This document shows positions 6,798-14,644 of a stretch of 40,072 bases of DNA, in pieces. The notes under the pieces were generated by a model that saw only the letters and a list, made by a program, of their open reading frames with translations, was not told the origin of the DNA and made no database searches. The position numbers were made by a program, and so were the translations under genes. The stretch is from an uncultured Flavobacteriales bacterium (GTDB lineage: Bacteria > Bacteroidota > Bacteroidia > Flavobacteriales_D > Parvicellaceae), in assembly GCA_905480225.1 (NCBI GenBank), contig CAJQPO010000063.1, positions 1 through 40,072 of the forward strand. The letters run 5' to 3'. Position 1 is the first letter of the stretch. Every line of letters starts with the position of its first letter.

Positions 6798-9408
6798 TGG
6801 ATTCTTCTTGTTTCTGTTTCGCAAAAAACCTGTAATACAGGTAGGAAACAATCAGCAATAATACGCCAATTGTAATGAAAACTAATGTTTTAACCTCCAA
6901 TGAAAGGTGAATTAGATCGTAAAGCAAAAGTTTTGCGAGCACAATACACCAAATACCAAATGCCGCTATACGAAGATATCCCCTGCCTTTGGAAATTCCA
7001 ACGGCCATCAATACTACTGCATATGCTGCCCACATAACACTTAGTGCTGTTTTCGTAGAGTTTGAAAACCCATTAGTTTCCGCGATAAATAAAAACTCAT
7101 GACTGATGATAATTAATGCACATAAATGAATTAATCCCGCATTCCATTCTAAAAGGCGCTGTCCCAGTTGCAGTGCTTTTGTAGAAAGAAACTGAACACC
7201 TGCAAAAGCAACAAACAACAATAGAGAAGCATATTTATACAAATAAACTTTGTTAGCATCTAAACCGTAATAAGCATTCCAACTATTTTCACCATTTAAA
7301 GATTCTGCTAGGCGACTAAAGGCGACTGACTCCCCCATGGTGTATACAAAAATGCCCAACATGGAAATGGCCGTTAGAATCGTACCAAAATCTTTATTCT
7401 TCCAGATTTTCCAATTTAATAGACCCAGACATCCAATAAAAATTAAAGTATAATCTATAATAGATATTGCTCTAAATCTCAACAAATCATAATTATAACT
7501 AAAGTCATTGTCCCCAAACCAATTGCCAACCCAATTCTCACTTGATTGTGCCGTTTTAGACAAAATAAACTCGGAAGTCCAATAGGCAAAGATTTCTGCA
7601 AAAAAGGAAAAATAAACTAACGCAAAAGTCATGATAGGCAGTATATAATCAAATGCACGCTGCCAGTTATTCAGATTTAAAGGTCTTTTAATTGACCACC
7701 TATTTAATAGGGATAAAACGGCAAAACCTAAACAAGCTAAAGCCGCTCCTAGAAAGACCTCATTCGCAATGAAATTTAGTTGAAGTAAATCATCACTACC
7801 TTTATTGAAGTACGGTCTATAATCAAGAATGAGGCTTTTGAATACACTGAAAAACGCCAAGACAATCATTGGGTAGGACAATAATTCATACACTTTTATA
7901 CCCTGAACACGACCAATAAAGAATAATATTAGCGCTTCAAGGGTCCAAAATATTGGAATCCAGTTCCCATCAAATTGGATCGGGATTGCAATCGAAATGA
8001 ACAACAGCACCATTCCTGCTTCGATATAAAATAAACCCTTTCCAGCTAAATTATTTTTATAAAAAACAAGCGTAATAAGGAAATGAAAAGCAGCATTAAA
8101 CAATGCAAATAGACCCAAGTAATTTTGACCAATTACGGTTGAATCCAAAATAGCATAGCCCATAAGGAAGAAGAAAATAGAATTGATGAGAACCAAGGAA
8201 ATGTCGCCTCCGTTAAAATCCTCTTTTTGAATTAGCTTGTGTGCTAGAAACGCGGAATAGAAAGTCATGAAAAAGATACTCAAGAAAATAACCGCAGTCT
8301 GAAAATGGCTACTTGGACCGTATTCTAACATAAACCACCAGCTAAAAATCAACCAGGTCAACCCAAAAGCACTGTAGTACAATGCACGCCAAAACTTTTT
8401 AAACCCAATGAATAAAATCCCTGCATTAATAATGGCCATATAAGTAAACATGATGTGGACACGGCCAGAATTATTGTCCAAAAGAAAAGGGATTCCATAT
8501 GCACCAACCATACCCAGTATTGCAATGAGCTCTTGATTATATTTTAATGCCGCAAACACAGTGGCTGCAGTTATGATAATCATTAGTACAAAGGACTCGA
8601 CCTGACCAAAATATCCGTAAAAAGCATAAGAAGCATAAGTCATAAAATAAGCCGTTGCTAGTCCGCCACCTATTAGCACTGCACTAAATGCTTCATACTT
8701 TTTCTTCAGTCGAATTCCTAATAAACACAAAGCGATTGCCGCACCATACCCCACTATTAATTGAAATATCGGTCCAAGCCAATCATTTTCAATGGCTAAT
8801 TTAGCTCCTAAGCCAAGACCAATAACCAGAATGCCAATACCTACATAACTAAACAATTTTTGCCCAATAAAGACCTCAGTACTGTCCAGTTCATTCGCCT
8901 TTTTTGAATGACCACTTGGGTTTCCTTTTCGAGAAGATTCATTAGGTTTTTCTTGCATGGGTTCCTCGTTCTCAATGTTTGTATTGGACCTTTGTGATGG
9001 CGCTTTTTCAATACTCGTTTTTTTATTAGAACCAAGGCCACCGGCTGCAGGACGTTTGCTTCCTAGGCTTGAAGCTAATTTTTCTATCAGCACCCCAAAT
9101 CCAGCTAATTTTTCTTCTAAAAAATCAAGTTTCTGGTTGAACGTAGCTACACCATTAAGGTCTGTATCCACTGAATTCTTGAATGAATTAAGTTCTAATC
9201 TTAATTTTTCGAACTCTCTTGCAAAAACAGCGGACTTGCCCTTAAGAAATATCAAAGAGTCATTTGCGCCATGAAAAATGGTATCTGTCTCAGGCAATTG
9301 ATTAATCACTGTATCCAACTCTTCTAGCCTAGCACTGTGTACATCATGCTGCTTGCTAATGCTCTTAAATCTGCCAAACAACTTTTTTATACTTTCGATA
9401 TGACTCAT
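6760..9408 (-). CDS. DUF2339 polytopic membrane protein
   Basis: An 882-residue integral membrane protein. The first 110 or so residues look like a coiled coil (SIKKLFGRFKSISKQHDV, then heptad-like Leu/Phe spacing). A low-complexity Ser/Asn/Lys/Glu-rich linker follows (about 120-170), then VFIGQKLFSYVGIGILVIGL and a long series of more than 20 hydrophobic helices. This coiled-coil-plus-many-helices layout is that of DUF2339 proteins, found widely in Bacteroidota and Pseudomonadota without a proven role. The C-terminus is highly charged (KQKQEESSESENREQ). It opens a unit with rlmN, whose start it overlaps; the queA terminator lies just upstream, suggesting its own promoter in 9409-9445. Confidence 0.85.
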   Translation of the reverse strand: MSHIESIKKLFGRFKSISKQHDVHSARLEELDTVINQLPETDTIFHGANDSLIFLKGKSAVFAREFEKLRLELNSFKNSVDTDLNGVATFNQKLDFLEEKLAGFGVLIEKLASSLGSKRPAAGGLGSNKKTSIEKAPSQRSNTNIENEEPMQEKPNESSRKGNPSGHSKKANELDSTEVFIGQKLFSYVGIGILVIGLGLGAKLAIENDWLGPIFQLIVGYGAAIALCLLGIRLKKKYEAFSAVLIGGGLATAYFMTYASYAFYGYFGQVESFVLMIIITAATVFAALKYNQELIAILGMVGAYGIPFLLDNNSGRVHIMFTYMAIINAGILFIGFKKFWRALYYSAFGLTWLIFSWWFMLEYGPSSHFQTAVIFLSIFFMTFYSAFLAHKLIQKEDFNGGDISLVLINSIFFFLMGYAILDSTVIGQNYLGLFALFNAAFHFLITLVFYKNNLAGKGLFYIEAGMVLLFISIAIPIQFDGNWIPIFWTLEALILFFIGRVQGIKVYELLSYPMIVLAFFSVFKSLILDYRPYFNKGSDDLLQLNFIANEVFLGAALACLGFAVLSLLNRWSIKRPLNLNNWQRAFDYILPIMTFALVYFSFFAEIFAYWTSEFILSKTAQSSENWVGNWFGDNDFSYNYDLLRFRAISIIDYTLIFIGCLGLLNWKIWKNKDFGTILTAISMLGIFVYTMGESVAFSRLAESLNGENSWNAYYGLDANKVYLYKYASLLLFVAFAGVQFLSTKALQLGQRLLEWNAGLIHLCALIIISHEFLFIAETNGFSNSTKTALSVMWAAYAVVLMAVGISKGRGYLRIAAFGIWCIVLAKLLLYDLIHLSLEVKTLVFITIGVLLLIVSYLYYRFFAKQKQEESSESENREQETGH

Positions 9409-9445
9409 ACAAGTGAATTTACGGATTAATACAGCTAAAGTTTAA

Positions 9446-9480
9446 CAAAAAAAAACCCCATCAATAATATTGACAGGGTT
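9446..9480 (-). terminator. Intrinsic terminator after queA
   Basis: Read on the minus strand, AACCC-TG-TCAAT, loop ATT, ATTGA-TG-GGGTT forms a hairpin with two 5-bp arms around a small internal mismatch, followed at once by about ten T. It lies 27 bases beyond the queA stop and 37 bases before the DUF2339 start, so it separates the two units. Confidence 0.75.
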
Positions 9481-9506
9481 ATTAACAATAATTATTATAA
9501 ATGCTG

Positions 9507-10556
9507 TTAAATTATCAACATCGCATCACCATAGGAATAGAATTTATATTTCTCCTTTATTGCTTCCTTGTAAGCCTTCATCACCAAATCATAGCCTCCG
9601 AAAGCACAGACTTGCATCAAAAGTGTTGACATGGGCATGTGAAAATTAGTTACCATGGCATCAGCGATACTGAATTCATAGGGAGGGAATATAAACTTAT
9701 TCGTCCAACCATTAAACGGTTTAAGCTTTCCTTCAGTGGACACAGAAGTTTCAATTCCCCTCATTACGGTCGTTCCAATAGCACACACTTTGTTTTTCGT
9801 GCTTTTAGAAGCGTTCACAGTTTGAGCAGCAACATCAGGAATGATAAGCTGTTCCGAATCCATTTTGTGCTTTGTTAAATCTTCCACTTCAACCGGTCGA
9901 AATGTACCCAAACCAACATGCAAAGTTAATTCGGCAAAATCCAAGCCTTTTAACTCAAGTCTTTTCAATAGTTCCCGAGAAAAATGCAACCCTGCTGTTG
10001 GTGCTGCAACAGCACCCTCTTTCGAGGCGAAAATTGTCTGGAATCGCTCTGCATCAAGCGGTTCCACAGGGCGATCAATGTATTTAGGGATTGGCGTTTC
10101 ACCAAGTGCAGTAATGGCTTCTTTAAATTCTTCATAAGGACCATCGTACAGAAACCTCAATGTTCTACCTCTAGACGTCGTATTGTCAATCACCTCTGCA
10201 ACGAGAGATTCGTCTTCTCCAAAATACAACTTGTTTCCGATTCTAATTTTTCTTGCTGGATCTACTAAAACATCCCACAACAAGCTCTCTCTGTTCAATT
10301 CCCTCAGCAAAAACACTTCGATTCTTGCACCCGTTTTTTCTTTATTTCCATACATTCTAGCTGGAAATACCCTTGTATTATTGAAAACCATAGAATCACC
10401 ATCATCGAAATAATCAATGATGTCTTTAAACATTTTATGCTCCAACTTACCGTCTTTTCGGTTCACTACTAGCATTCTTGATTCATCTCGATTTACAGCG
10501 GGATATTGTGCTATTAACTTTTCAGGTAAATCGTATTTGAATTGAGATAACTTCAT
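9507..10556 (-). CDS. queA: S-adenosylmethionine:tRNA ribosyltransferase-isomerase QueA
   Basis: Transfers and isomerises the ribosyl group of S-adenosylmethionine onto preQ1 in tRNA, giving epoxyqueuosine at the wobble position. Family signatures include [50 protein letters not shown] and [12 protein letters not shown]. The open frame reaches 10604, but family members begin at the MKLSxFxYDLP segment, so the ATG at 10556 was chosen, giving 349 residues, the normal size. The gene is last in the run from ftsX through truB; a 109-base gap to truB holds an AT-rich stretch that could carry a promoter (TTG, then TATTATTG 23 bases on), but the match is weak. It ends at the terminator at 9446-9480. 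Confidence 0.96.
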   Translation of the reverse strand: MKLSQFKYDLPEKLIAQYPAVNRDESRMLVVNRKDGKLEHKMFKDIIDYFDDGDSMVFNNTRVFPARMYGNKEKTGARIEVFLLRELNRESLLWDVLVDPARKIRIGNKLYFGEDESLVAEVIDNTTSRGRTLRFLYDGPYEEFKEAITALGETPIPKYIDRPVEPLDAERFQTIFASKEGAVAAPTAGLHFSRELLKRLELKGLDFAELTLHVGLGTFRPVEVEDLTKHKMDSEQLIIPDVAAQTVNASKSTKNKVCAIGTTVMRGIETSVSTEGKLKPFNGWTNKFIFPPYEFSIADAMVTNFHMPMSTLLMQVCAFGGYDLVMKAYKEAIKEKYKFYSYGDAMLII

Positions 10557-10665
10557 ACTTTGAAAAAATTTTAGACTTGTCCTTAAGGTGCGCGAATTTA
10601 ACAATAATAATTTAACTCGTGAAAAGAGTGTCCAACTCTAGATAAAATCTATCTGAATCTAAGGG

Positions 10666-11352
10666 CTAATTATCCTGTATCAACGTGCAAATTTGATTAA
10701 TTGTTAGGGCGTCTTCCACTTGATATCTTCCTATTTTTGTTCTTCTAAGCGCAGTTAAATGTCCTCCTGAATTGGTTTCAACACCTAAATCTCTTGCCAA
10801 AGCACGAATATAGGTTCCTTTACTACATTCTATTTTAAACTTTACTTGAGGCAATGCATTGCAATCAATTTGAAAACTATAAACTTCGATTTCTTTAGGA
10901 GCTAGTTTCAAAAACTCACCCCTTCGGGCTGCGTCATATGCCCTCTGTCCATTTATTTTTTTTGCAGAAAAAGAGGGCGGCACCTGACTAAGCTTTCCCG
11001 TTAATTTCGTTGCTGCCAAAGTAATCTCACTCTCTGTAAGGTGTTCAATCGAATAGTTTTTATCAATTCCTGTCTCCAGATCAAACGAAGGAGTTGTAGC
11101 CCCCAGTTGAATTTCACCTGTATATTCTTTAGTTAATTGTTGAATCTGATCTATCGTTTTTGTTTTCTTACCAGTACATAAAATCAATAATCCTGTTGCT
11201 AATGGATCCAATGTTCCAGCATGTCCAACTTTTATCTTTTTGATTCCTAATTTATTTTTGATTTCATGTCGAACTTTATTAACTACCTGAAAAGAAGTCC
11301 ATTCAAGGGGTTTGTCGATCAACAATATTTCTCCTTCTAAAAAATCAAACAT
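10666..11352 (-). CDS. truB: tRNA pseudouridine(55) synthase TruB
   Basis: Makes pseudouridine 55 in the T-loop of tRNAs. The catalytic motif GHAGTLDPLATGLL is intact, with the nucleophile Asp at residue 49. RAYDAARRGE and CSKGTYIRALARDLG are also family signatures. The frame is open to 11391, but relatives begin shortly before GEILLIDKP, so ATG 11352 was chosen; it overlaps the uppP stop by 8 bases (ATGTTTGA), an arrangement that favours translational coupling. Length 228 residues, normal for Bacteroidota TruB, which has a short C-terminal PUA-like part. Confidence 0.95.
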   Translation of the reverse strand: MFDFLEGEILLIDKPLEWTSFQVVNKVRHEIKNKLGIKKIKVGHAGTLDPLATGLLILCTGKKTKTIDQIQQLTKEYTGEIQLGATTPSFDLETGIDKNYSIEHLTESEITLAATKLTGKLSQVPPSFSAKKINGQRAYDAARRGEFLKLAPKEIEVYSFQIDCNALPQVKFKIECSKGTYIRALARDLGVETNSGGHLTALRRTKIGRYQVEDALTINQICTLIQDN

Positions 11353-12427
11353 TAAAAAATCCATATAAGATAGCGGAAACTCCAACTGCAAAACAGTAAT
11401 AAGAAAAATACCTTAACTGGGCTTTTTTTACAAGTCGAATCATCCACTTACAGGCAAACAATCCCGTAAAAAAGGCTGCAGCAAAACCGACTAAAAGCAT
11501 CCACGTGCTGGTGTTAACCAAGGGACGAACTTTAGCCAAATCATGGTTCAATACATTTATTTTTGTACCTGACTTCACCCGCCGATCCAAATTCGATTCG
11601 AAAGCTTTTATTAAGCCAGTTTCTATGTTTGCTACCTCTTTTGAAGAAGTCAATTCAGTTATGGCCATTTTAGCTTTAGACCAAGCATCTTCTTTTTCCT
11701 CGATGGCCATCCTTACAGACTTGGCTTCCGCGCTGCTTATTAGGTGATCATTTTCTAAATCAGCTAGAATTATGGCTACACGTTGAGGAACACCGCTATT
11801 TTCTAATGTAAAAATATCGTTGTATTTCTTCAAATCTAATATAGCGGCACCCATGATTAATGGCACAACCATTAAAAAAGAAAATCTAGCAGCTCTTGAC
11901 CGATCAACGCCTAATATTACTGAAGTAGATATAGTAGCACCACTTCTTGAAATACCTGGTAATATCGCAATGGCTTGAGCAATCCCGACGATAACCGATT
12001 CTTTAAACGAAACGTTTTTCTTTGTGTCAATTGCTTTATCTGCACCAAACAACAAACCGCCAGTTACAAGCAACATAGCACCCACTAACAATATATTACC
12101 ACTAAAAAATTGCTCAATGTATTCTTCAAAATAGAGTCCTACGAAAACGGCAGGAATCATAGATAGAATAATTAAGCAAGTAAATTTGGTTTCGTCGTTC
12201 CAACTAAACTTTAGTAAGCCCTTCATTATTTTCAGAATATCTTTCCAAAAAATAAAAACAGTACTCAGAGCCGTTGCAGCATGCAGAACAACAGATAACA
12301 AAAGTGGATTTGGAACGCGGACACCAAGTATTTCTTTGGCAAGCTCGATGTGTCCACTACTAGAAACTGGTAAAAATTCAGTTAGGCCTTGAATAATGCC
12401 TAAAACAATGGCCTCAAAAAAACTCAT
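11345..12427 (-). CDS. uppP: Undecaprenyl-diphosphatase UppP (BacA) with large central insertion
   Basis: Integral membrane phosphatase that recycles undecaprenyl diphosphate to the monophosphate carrier used for peptidoglycan and surface polysaccharides. Both active-site motifs are present: FLPVSSSGHIEL (about 18-29) and ILPGISRSGATIS (about 155-167). The protein has 360 residues against about 265 usually. The excess is one hydrophilic, Glu/Lys-rich, probably helical block at about 203-303 (EAKSVRMAIEEKEDAWSKAK and following), between the membrane segments that end at DLKKY and start at TWMLLVGFAAAFF. Its ends show no mobile-element signs and the frame is continuous. It lies 4 bases after the DUF3098 gene and overlaps truB. 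Confidence 0.95.
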   Translation of the reverse strand: MSFFEAIVLGIIQGLTEFLPVSSSGHIELAKEILGVRVPNPLLLSVVLHAATALSTVFIFWKDILKIMKGLLKFSWNDETKFTCLIILSMIPAVFVGLYFEEYIEQFFSGNILLVGAMLLVTGGLLFGADKAIDTKKNVSFKESVIVGIAQAIAILPGISRSGATISTSVILGVDRSRAARFSFLMVVPLIMGAAILDLKKYNDIFTLENSGVPQRVAIILADLENDHLISSAEAKSVRMAIEEKEDAWSKAKMAITELTSSKEVANIETGLIKAFESNLDRRVKSGTKINVLNHDLAKVRPLVNTSTWMLLVGFAAAFFTGLFACKWMIRLVKKAQLRYFSYYCFAVGVSAILYGFFNV

Positions 12428-12431
12428 GAAA

Positions 12432-12746
12432 TTACCTTTTAGGTTTTTTCATTATTGCAAAAATCACTACTAAATAACCCAAAATTACGGTTATTGGAGC
12501 TACTGTTATTCGAGTAGGATGAAAAAGTTCTTCCTCGTTAAAAACGGTCGGATCCTCAGACCCGCCCCCTGACATAAGTACAAATCCAAGAACCACAATT
12601 AATACGCCTGCAATAATTAAAATGTAATTGAGCTTACCCAGTGCAAACTTATTTTCTACAGATTGAGGTTCATTGCTCTTTGGAATTCCCTCATCCAATA
12701 AAGATTCACTTTTTTGATCGTTTTGAGTTGTAGGTGCCTTTGCCAT
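12432..12746 (-). CDS. DUF3098 small membrane protein
   Basis: A 104-residue protein with a polar N-terminal tail (about 40 residues, Ser/Asn/Glu rich) and two hydrophobic segments: YILIIAGVLIVVLGFVLMSG and ITVILGYLVVIFAIM, separated by a short loop with GGGSEDPTVFNEEELFHPTR. This layout and loop are those of DUF3098, a Bacteroidota family that stands between ftsX and uppP in many genomes. Spacing is 17 bases after ftsX and 4 bases before uppP, so it belongs to one transcript. Position suggests a role in division or envelope assembly, but none is shown. Confidence 0.88.
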   Translation of the reverse strand: MAKAPTTQNDQKSESLLDEGIPKSNEPQSVENKFALGKLNYILIIAGVLIVVLGFVLMSGGGSEDPTVFNEEELFHPTRITVAPITVILGYLVVIFAIMKKPKR

Positions 12747-12763
12747 AATAATTGAAATCGTAA

Positions 12764-13687
12764 TTAGTACAAATTATCCGTTTTTATTCTAATGTACTTT
12801 CTGAGCGCTAAAGTAGTACTAACATATGAAATAAGCACACCTCCAATAACAATGCATCCAAACAAAAGCGCAAATGTTTTAAAGTCATTTTGATTGGTAT
12901 TACCCGCTAAAGTAATTGAATCTACTTCAGCACTTCCGAATAATACTTCGGGATTGTATTGCCAGAGCACATAACTCATCCCAATAAATAAAAGCGCTGC
13001 AACCACGCCAGACGCCAAACCCATTAAAACTGAATTAACTAAGAATGGTCTTTTAATAAAAGAAGACTTTGCACCTACCAATTGCATGGTCTTTATCGTA
13101 AACCTCTGAGCATAAATCGATAATCGAATCGTGACAAAAATCAACACTACGGCTACCACCGTTAGTAAAATAGCAAAACCCCAAATCCAAAGGCTAATAT
13201 TGCTAAAACTATCATTAACACTTTGAAATTGACTCTTGTTATAATATACTTCTTCAATTAATTCTTCATTTCCTGCTAACATCCACTGCTCAAATTTTTG
13301 GACACTATCAATATTGACATGATTTTCTTCAAGTAATACGTTAATAGATGCTTGAAAAGGGTTTTCATCCAACAGATTCATGTAATCCTCACCAATACCA
13401 GAGGACACAGTTGCAAATGCAGAGTCTTTAGAAACATATACGGCATTTCTAACATAAGACTGAGCAGCAATTTCTTTTTCAATTCGTTTCACGTCCGCTT
13501 CACTTGTTGTGTCATAAAAGAAGACGTCCAATTCGACTTGTTCCTTCACTTTTTTGGAAAGCTTTTCTATATTCAATAAAAAATATCCTCCAGACATTAG
13601 CATAACCAACAATAAGGACATGGACAATAGTGTCCCAACCCATGCCGTACGCGATTTTCTTCTACTGTATTTAACTCCTTTTGCCAT
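12764..13687 (-). CDS. ftsX: Cell division protein FtsX
   Basis: Permease-like partner of FtsE that transmits conformational signals to periplasmic peptidoglycan hydrolases during division. At 307 residues it has the expected order: cytoplasmic start with basic residues (SRRKSRTAW), one membrane helix (LLSMSLLLVMLMSGGYFLL), a periplasmic domain (about 45-160: VELDVFFYDTTSEADVKRIE and following, with ENPFQASINVLL), then three more helices (about 170-195, 220-245 and 270-295) and a short cytoplasmic tail. The IRLSIYAQRFTIKTMQLVGA stretch is typical. It is the first gene of the run DUF3098-uppP-truB. A 206-base divergent region separates it from the YceI-like gene; it contains a near-consensus TAATTTCG close upstream. 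Confidence 0.93.
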   Translation of the reverse strand: MAKGVKYSRRKSRTAWVGTLLSMSLLLVMLMSGGYFLLNIEKLSKKVKEQVELDVFFYDTTSEADVKRIEKEIAAQSYVRNAVYVSKDSAFATVSSGIGEDYMNLLDENPFQASINVLLEENHVNIDSVQKFEQWMLAGNEELIEEVYYNKSQFQSVNDSFSNISLWIWGFAILLTVVAVVLIFVTIRLSIYAQRFTIKTMQLVGAKSSFIKRPFLVNSVLMGLASGVVAALLFIGMSYVLWQYNPEVLFGSAEVDSITLAGNTNQNDFKTFALLFGCIVIGGVLISYVSTTLALRKYIRIKTDNLY

Positions 13688-13893
13688 TTATCTGCAAGTC
13701 GAAATTAGAAAAATTCAAATAGACAAACTACGTGCAGCAAAACAATTATTCAAAATCTTTGTTAATAAGAGCATGTCGATTTTAGAGTTGAGCGTCAAGT
13801 TTACAAAAGGGCATTTCTTAATCTAAATTAACGAGTCATTCAAATCAAATGCATATTTTGGCCCGTGTTAAAAAATAAAAACCAATAATAAAA

Positions 13894-14523
13894 ATGAAAA
13901 AATTAATCTTTCCTACAACTATATTCTCCGCATTGCTATTTGTCTCGTGCGGTTCTGAAGTTGTAAATAATGAGCCAGTTACTGAACCGACAGTAGAAAC
14001 TCCAAGTCCAATTCTTGAAACGTACAATTTAGACTCCACGTCAACACTGCAGTGGATGGGATATGAATCGGAGAACAAAGAAGGGCATAATCATGCTGGT
14101 ATGATAGCCATTAAATCAGGCTCTGTCAGCACTACCGATGGCGCAATTACTTCTGGAGAATTTATTATCGCGATGAATGAAATTTCGTACAGTTCCGGAG
14201 CCTCTAATGGTGGAGCTGTAACTCCAGAAAATGAAATTGCCGGAAAGGTAATGGGACATTTTACAGACTCAAGTTTTTTAAATAATCTCGCAATGCAAGA
14301 AGCCATTTTTACAATCCAAAATGCAGATGAAAATGGTGTGAATGGTGAACTTGGATTTAATGGCTCTACTATTGCCGTAAACATTCCGGGAAAAGCTCTA
14401 ACAGAGAATAATAAAATGACTTTTGAATCTACATTTAACCTTGATTTAAGTGCAGCCTCGCCGTACTTAGCTGAGTCTGGGTGGAAAATTGAAATGAAAC
14501 TCTCTTTAATTGCCTCGAAATAG
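13894..14523 (+). CDS. YceI-like domain lipoprotein
   Basis: A 209-residue lipoprotein: the signal ends at FVSCGSE with the acylated Cys at about residue 19. After a Pro/Thr/Glu-rich linker, the region from about residue 45 to the end has the YceI pattern (LDSTSTLQWMGYE, then GMIAIKSGSVS, ITSGEFIIAMNEI, GHFTDSSFLN, and the final amphipathic beta strands). YceI proteins are lipocalin-like barrels that bind isoprenoid or amide lipids in the periplasm. The two 'DxxxS' type segments fit. An A-rich leader precedes the ATG. The gene stands alone: a divergent 206-base region on its left and a strong terminator on its right. Ligand unknown. Confidence 0.85.
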   Translation: MKKLIFPTTIFSALLFVSCGSEVVNNEPVTEPTVETPSPILETYNLDSTSTLQWMGYESENKEGHNHAGMIAIKSGSVSTTDGAITSGEFIIAMNEISYSSGASNGGAVTPENEIAGKVMGHFTDSSFLNNLAMQEAIFTIQNADENGVNGELGFNGSTIAVNIPGKALTENNKMTFESTFNLDLSAASPYLAESGWKIEMKLSLIASK

Positions 14524-14544
14524 GTTTTATTAATTAGTTTACGT

Positions 14545-14582
14545 AAAAACCGTTCCTTGAATACCAGGAACGGTTTTTTTTT
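14545..14582 (+). terminator. Strong intrinsic terminator after the YceI-like gene
   Basis: AAAAACCGTTCCT (14545-14557), an 8-base loop, and AGGAACGGTTTTT (14566-14578) form a perfect 13-bp stem, and the T-run continues to 14582. It starts 22 bases past the stop codon at 14523. Confidence 0.95.
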
Positions 14583-14594
14583 ACCCGTAAATCC

Positions 14595-14602
14595 TACCTT
14601 TG
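14595..14602 (+). promoter_or_regulatory. Candidate -7 box for leuS (TACCTTTG)
   Basis: Perfect match to TAnnTTTG, just after the preceding terminator and 42 bases before the leuS ATG. The T-run of the terminator occupies the -33 position, so a TTTG is not seen there. Plausible because the terminator isolates leuS from upstream transcription. Confidence 0.5.
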
Positions 14603-14644
14603 CACCGTTTGGATACTTAAAATTGATCCCTCCAAATTATTGTA

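Noticed and set aside
6798-6851. Longer rlmN start at the ATG at 6851
   Set aside because: It adds 18 residues unlike the family and lies deeper inside the DUF2339 gene; GTG at 6797 gives the usual N-terminus.
8957-9274. Plus-strand ORF of 105 residues inside the DUF2339 gene
   Set aside because: Antisense to the coiled-coil and linker region of a recognised gene; no domain.
9841-10137. Plus-strand ORF of 98 residues inside queA
   Set aside because: Antisense shadow of a well-recognised gene, no signal or family match.
10557-10604. Longer queA start at 10604
   Set aside because: The family begins at MKLSQF; the extra 16 residues do not match known QueA N-termini.
11353-11391. Longer truB start at 11391
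   Set aside because: The extra 13 residues overlap uppP more deeply and are not part of the TruB fold.
13688-13893. RNA gene or small ORF in the 206-base gap between ftsX and the YceI-like gene
   Set aside because: No tRNA fold or convincing reading frame; it is best read as a divergent promoter region with only near-consensus elements.
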